Source: an uncultured Marinicella sp.
Lineage (GTDB): Bacteria; Pseudomonadota; Gammaproteobacteria; Xanthomonadales; Marinicellaceae
Reading direction: 5' to 3'
NCBI GenBank assembly: GCA_938008005.1
Contig: CALLLZ010000090.1
Coordinates: 1-9,258 of the forward strand
Length of the DNA: 9,258 bases
Below are positions 6,987 to 9,258 of the stretch, piece by piece; position 1 is the stretch's first letter; every line of letters starts with the position of its first letter. Below the pieces are notes generated by a model, which worked only from the letters and a program-made list of their open reading frames with translations, did not search any database and was not told the origin of the DNA. A program made the position numbers and the translations under genes.

Positions 6987-7493
6987 ATGAAAAAGTTTTT
7001 ATTGGTTTTAATCTTGAGTTGGGTTTCTGTCAATGCATTTGCTGATGATCTAGAAGATATCTTAGGTGTAGAAGCGGATGTGAAAATTACTTTAGGGCCA
7101 GGCATGTTGGGTTTGGCTAATTTATTCACCAAAGATGACCCTGAAGCGCAAGCAGTTTTATCTGGTTTAAGTGATTTATCTATCAGTGTTTATGAATTAA
7201 GTCATAAAGTTGATACTGATGACTTGAATGATTGGATGAGTGATACGATAAGGAGTTTGAATCGCAATGGAGTTGAAGAAATCGTTAAAGTGGTTGATGG
7301 AGATGAGCGTGTGCACATCATGGCTAAAGTTGATGGTTCTTACTTAAGTGATTTGTCAATTTTGGTATATGAGCCAGGTGATGAATTTGTTTACATCCGA
7401 ATGGATGGTGATATTGATGTAGCAAAGCTGCATAATATCACTGGTAATTTTGATATTGATATTGATGGTTTAAAACTATTAACTTTAAATTGA
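6987..7493 (+). CDS. Secreted DUF4252-like protein
   Basis: A 168-residue exported protein. MKKFLLVLILSWVSVNAFA is a clean signal peptide with cleavage expected after residue 19. The mature part fits what I know of DUF4252: a small-residue and hydrophobic stretch (ITLGPGMLGLANLF, 34-47), DPEAQAVLSGLSDLSISVYEL (51-71), a central acidic helix (NDWMSDTIRSLNRN, 81-94), then ERVHIMAKVDG (107-117) and LSDLSILVYEPGDEFVYIRMDG (120-141). The biochemical function of that family is not established to my knowledge. The mature protein is acidic. The start at 6987 is chosen over an in-frame ATG 13 codons upstream because AGAGG (6977-6981) lies five bases before it and the signal peptide then begins with MKK. 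It follows the membrane AraC gene by about 170 bases and ends at a strong terminator. Confidence 0.78.
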   Translation: MKKFLLVLILSWVSVNAFADDLEDILGVEADVKITLGPGMLGLANLFTKDDPEAQAVLSGLSDLSISVYELSHKVDTDDLNDWMSDTIRSLNRNGVEEIVKVVDGDERVHIMAKVDGSYLSDLSILVYEPGDEFVYIRMDGDIDVAKLHNITGNFDIDIDGLKLLTLN

Positions 7494-7558
7494 TTTACAC
7501 TGAATTAAGGTTGAGACATTAAATAGCTGTTTAACGAAGTTAAGTTTCAATCATGATA

Positions 7559-7597
7559 AAAGCGTTGTATAGTTTAAAGCTATACAGCGCTTTTTTT
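7559..7597 (+). terminator. Strong rho-independent terminator
   Basis: AAAGCGTTGTATAG (7559-7572) pairs with CTATACAGCGCTTT (7580-7593) over 14 positions with one G-U pair, around a 7-base loop. Seven T residues run from 7591 to 7597. It ends the DUF4252-like transcript. The four A residues before the left arm give a short T-run on the other strand, so it may also help stop the convergent suhB transcript. Confidence 0.92.
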
Positions 7598-7619
7598 GGT
7601 TCTGAATGGTTGGTTCAAA

Positions 7620-8408
7620 CTAAGCTTGGTATATGGATTTGAGTTGAGTAGATAACCAGGCTGACATTTTCAGGTTACCAGCTATAACTTGTTGGCTTTT
7701 GTTGAAATTCCTCTTGGCGCTGTAGTCCATACATTGACCGCCGGCTTCTTCTACCAATAAAATGCCTCCAAGCATTTCTGAAGGTTTCATGTCGTTTTGC
7801 CAATAACCGTTCAGTTTGCCTCCTGCAACCATGGCTAAATCCAAAGCAGGGGCGCCAAGAACTCTTGCCGCAGCAGTGGTCTTGCTGATGGAACGCAGTG
7901 CCAAAGATTGTGCGGCTACTTTATTTTTACTGTCCGAATGATTGGTTGCTACCAGTGACTCTTCAGGCTCGTTATGGTTGCTGATTCTTAAACGTCGTTG
8001 ATTTAAGAAAGCCCCACCACCTTTGCTGGCCATATATTCGTCATCTGTTACTGGGTTATAGACCAAAGCTTCTTTGGTTCTGCCGTTCTCGATCAAGATG
8101 ATGCTGATGGCACAATGAGGGATGTCATGTAGAAAGTTGGTCTCGCCATTCAAGGGATTGATTAACCAAACACGTTCTGGATTGCTGTGTTCTGTAAGGG
8201 TTCTTTCATCATTTTGAATCTCATCTTCCGGATAAGCTTTTTTCAAAGTATAAAAGATATCATTAAGACTGACGGAAATTGCTTGATCAACAAAACCATT
8301 GTTAAGCTTTTTGTTGACTGATAACAATTCATTTTTAAACATCAGTTGTTCTATTGAATTGGCTGCTTTCAGTGCGGCCTTTTTTGCTATGTTTTGTTCT
8401 GGAGACAT
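7620..8408 (-). CDS. suhB: SuhB-like inositol monophosphatase family protein, active site degenerate
   Basis: 262 residues that align end to end, almost without gaps, with E. coli SuhB (267), as recalled. SuhB has inositol monophosphatase activity in vitro, but its cellular role is in the Nus complex that protects rRNA transcription. The fold signatures remain: WLINPLNGETNF (81-92), PHCAISI, GGGAFLNQRRLR, LGAPALDLAMVAGGKLNGYW (184-203) and EEAGG (220-224). The metal ligands do not: the motif normally IDPLDGTT reads INPLNGET, so Asp84 and Asp87 are Asn and Thr89 is Glu; Glu67 is Asp; the PWD aspartate near 211 is Glu; Asp38 and Asp44 of the NDFVTNVD segment are Gly and Ile. Catalysis is therefore unlikely. 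The frame is intact, so the protein is probably retained for a structural or transcriptional role. The ATG matches the family start; no clear ribosome site is seen. It is divergent from trmJ, as in E. coli. Confidence 0.88.
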   Translation of the reverse strand: MSPEQNIAKKAALKAANSIEQLMFKNELLSVNKKLNNGFVDQAISVSLNDIFYTLKKAYPEDEIQNDERTLTEHSNPERVWLINPLNGETNFLHDIPHCAISIILIENGRTKEALVYNPVTDDEYMASKGGGAFLNQRRLRISNHNEPEESLVATNHSDSKNKVAAQSLALRSISKTTAAARVLGAPALDLAMVAGGKLNGYWQNDMKPSEMLGGILLVEEAGGQCMDYSAKRNFNKSQQVIAGNLKMSAWLSTQLKSIYQA

Positions 8409-8439
8409 GGGCTTGAAGTGGTCCGTTGATCTGTCTGAG

Positions 8440-8468
8440 TTGATGGAAAAGTTCGAACAGCGTATGAT
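8440..8468 (+). promoter_or_regulatory. Sigma70-type promoter of trmJ
   Basis: TTGATG (8440-8445) and TATGAT (8463-8468) are separated by 17 bases. Transcription would begin near 8475, leaving about 23 bases before a TTG at 8498 or about 38 before the CTG at 8513. A TTG at 8483 would have almost no leader. Confidence 0.65.
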
Positions 8469-8480
8469 ACCAAAACTTTA

Positions 8481-8510
8481 ACTTGAATGACACCAACTTG
8501 AATAATACCA
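8481..8510 (+). repeat. Tandem 15-bp repeat at the start of trmJ
   Basis: ACTTGAATGACACCA (8481-8495) is followed directly by ACTTGAATAATACCA (8496-8510), 13 of 15 bases identical. The unit is five codons long and in frame with trmJ, and each copy carries a TTG that could act as a start codon. Confidence 0.7.
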
Positions 8511-9258
8511 GACTGGATAGATTAAAAAACATCCGATTTACATTGATTAATACCTCTCATGCTGGAAACATCGGTGCAGCAGCGCGAGCAATGAAAGTGA
8601 TGGGTTTAAAAAACTTGCACCTAGTGTCGCCGACAGATTACCCAAGTGCTGAGGCTACAGCCCGCGCTTCAGGTGCCGATGATGTGCTATTTAACGCAGA
8701 TGTACATGATTCATTGGATCAAGCTATTGGCCCTTGTACTATGGTGTTTGGTACCAGTGCACGTAATCGTGGCATGGATATTCCAGTTGTTGATTTGGTA
8801 CAAGCAGTAAAATTGATGATTGATGCGGCAAGCTCTCAACAGGTAGCCTTGTTATTTGGCAAGGAACGTTATGGTATGACCAATGAAGAGATGCAACGTT
8901 GTCATTATTTGGTTAGATTTCCTGCCAACCCTGAATATTCATCTTTAAACCTTGCTGCTGCTGTGCAGGTTGCGGCATATGAGGTTCGTAAACAGTGCTT
9001 TGAGCTGATCGAACCAGAGGGAGTTTCACTGGAAGATCAAAAAACCAAACTTAATGAGTTACCTTTTGCTGATGCAGCGAAAATGCAAAGTTTTTATGAA
9101 CATCTATTTTCAGTGATGCGCGATGTGGATTTCATGCAAGAACAAAACTCGGGCTCATTAACTGAAAAATTACGCATGATGTTTAATCGACTGCGGATAG
9201 AAAAGCATGAAATGGATATTTTGCGAGGTTTTTTAAGTGCAGTGAGTAAGCAGATAAA
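8498..9258 (+). CDS. trmJ: tRNA (cytidine/uridine-2'-O-)-methyltransferase TrmJ (3' end cut by window)
   Basis: TrmJ is a SPOUT-fold enzyme that 2'-O-methylates position 32 in the anticodon loop of certain tRNAs using S-adenosylmethionine. The recognisable segments are NTSHAGNIGAAARAM (18-32), FGTSARNRG (84-92), LLFGKERYGMTNEE (118-131) and ANPEYSSLNLAAAVQVAAY (143-161), which build the trefoil-knot cofactor pocket. The helical C-terminal extension ends with MDILRGFLSAVSKQI at the window edge; no stop is seen, but from the family only a few residues should be missing. No ATG is suitable: the frame opens after a stop at 8465. I take TTG 8498, which suits the promoter at 8440-8468; CTG 8513 would match the family N-terminus better, and TTG 8483 would leave almost no leader. 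No ribosome site resolves it. suhB lies divergent on the other side. Confidence 0.95.
   Translation, partial: MNNTRLDRLKNIRFTLINTSHAGNIGAAARAMKVMGLKNLHLVSPTDYPSAEATARASGADDVLFNADVHDSLDQAIGPCTMVFGTSARNRGMDIPVVDLVQAVKLMIDAASSQQVALLFGKERYGMTNEEMQRCHYLVRFPANPEYSSLNLAAAVQVAAYEVRKQCFELIEPEGVSLEDQKTKLNELPFADAAKMQSFYEHLFSVMRDVDFMQEQNSGSLTEKLRMMFNRLRIEKHEMDILRGFLSAVSKQI

Noticed and set aside
6800..7132. A 110-residue minus-strand frame across the AraC-DUF4252 gap
   Set aside because: It overlaps the coding start and signal peptide of the DUF4252-like gene and the AraC stop, has no recognisable domain, and is lysine/threonine-rich as expected from AT-rich antisense.
1..9258. Mobile element, CRISPR array, tRNA, rRNA or toxin-antitoxin pair
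   Set aside because: No transposase or integrase motifs, no regularly spaced repeats, no cloverleaf or rRNA segments, and no pair of small overlapping genes were seen on reading both strands.

Overview
The window looks like chromosomal DNA from an AT-rich gammaproteobacterium. The outer genes have an order that I recall from this class (for example Pseudomonas): secD-secF, then suhB beside trmJ. The species cannot be fixed from the sequence. A low-GC marine lineage is a guess only.

Layout. The end of secD (1-105) and all of secF (116-1066) form the tail of a Sec translocon operon, closed by a hairpin. A 520-base gene-poor gap follows, with inverted repeats and, at its far end, a near-consensus sigma70-type promoter. 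Next come five accessory genes: a secreted parallel beta-helix protein (1589-3043, +), a DcsG/RimK-like ATP-grasp ligase (3134-4036, -), an S41-family serine peptidase lipoprotein (4186-5574, -), a seven-TM AraC-type regulator (5671-6813, +) and a secreted DUF4252-like protein (6987-7493, +). A strong terminator (7559-7597) ends this block. The housekeeping neighbourhood then resumes with suhB (7620-8408, -) and a divergent trmJ (8498 to the window edge, +).

How the genes may work together. SecDF uses the proton gradient to drive late steps of export. Three accessory products carry export signals, but that is a general dependence on Sec, not a dedicated link. The clearest local unit is the divergent pair of S41 lipoprotein and membrane-bound AraC regulator, which share a region of about 96 bases; this suggests the regulator controls the peptidase gene. 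SuhB and TrmJ both act on RNA biology (rRNA transcription and tRNA methylation). The SuhB here has lost metal-binding aspartates of the inositol monophosphatase site, which makes it a probable pseudo-enzyme kept for a non-catalytic role. This is the most notable observation in the window.

I found no tRNA, rRNA, CRISPR array, transposase or insertion-sequence ends. I did not find evidence strong enough to claim a wholly new multi-gene system.
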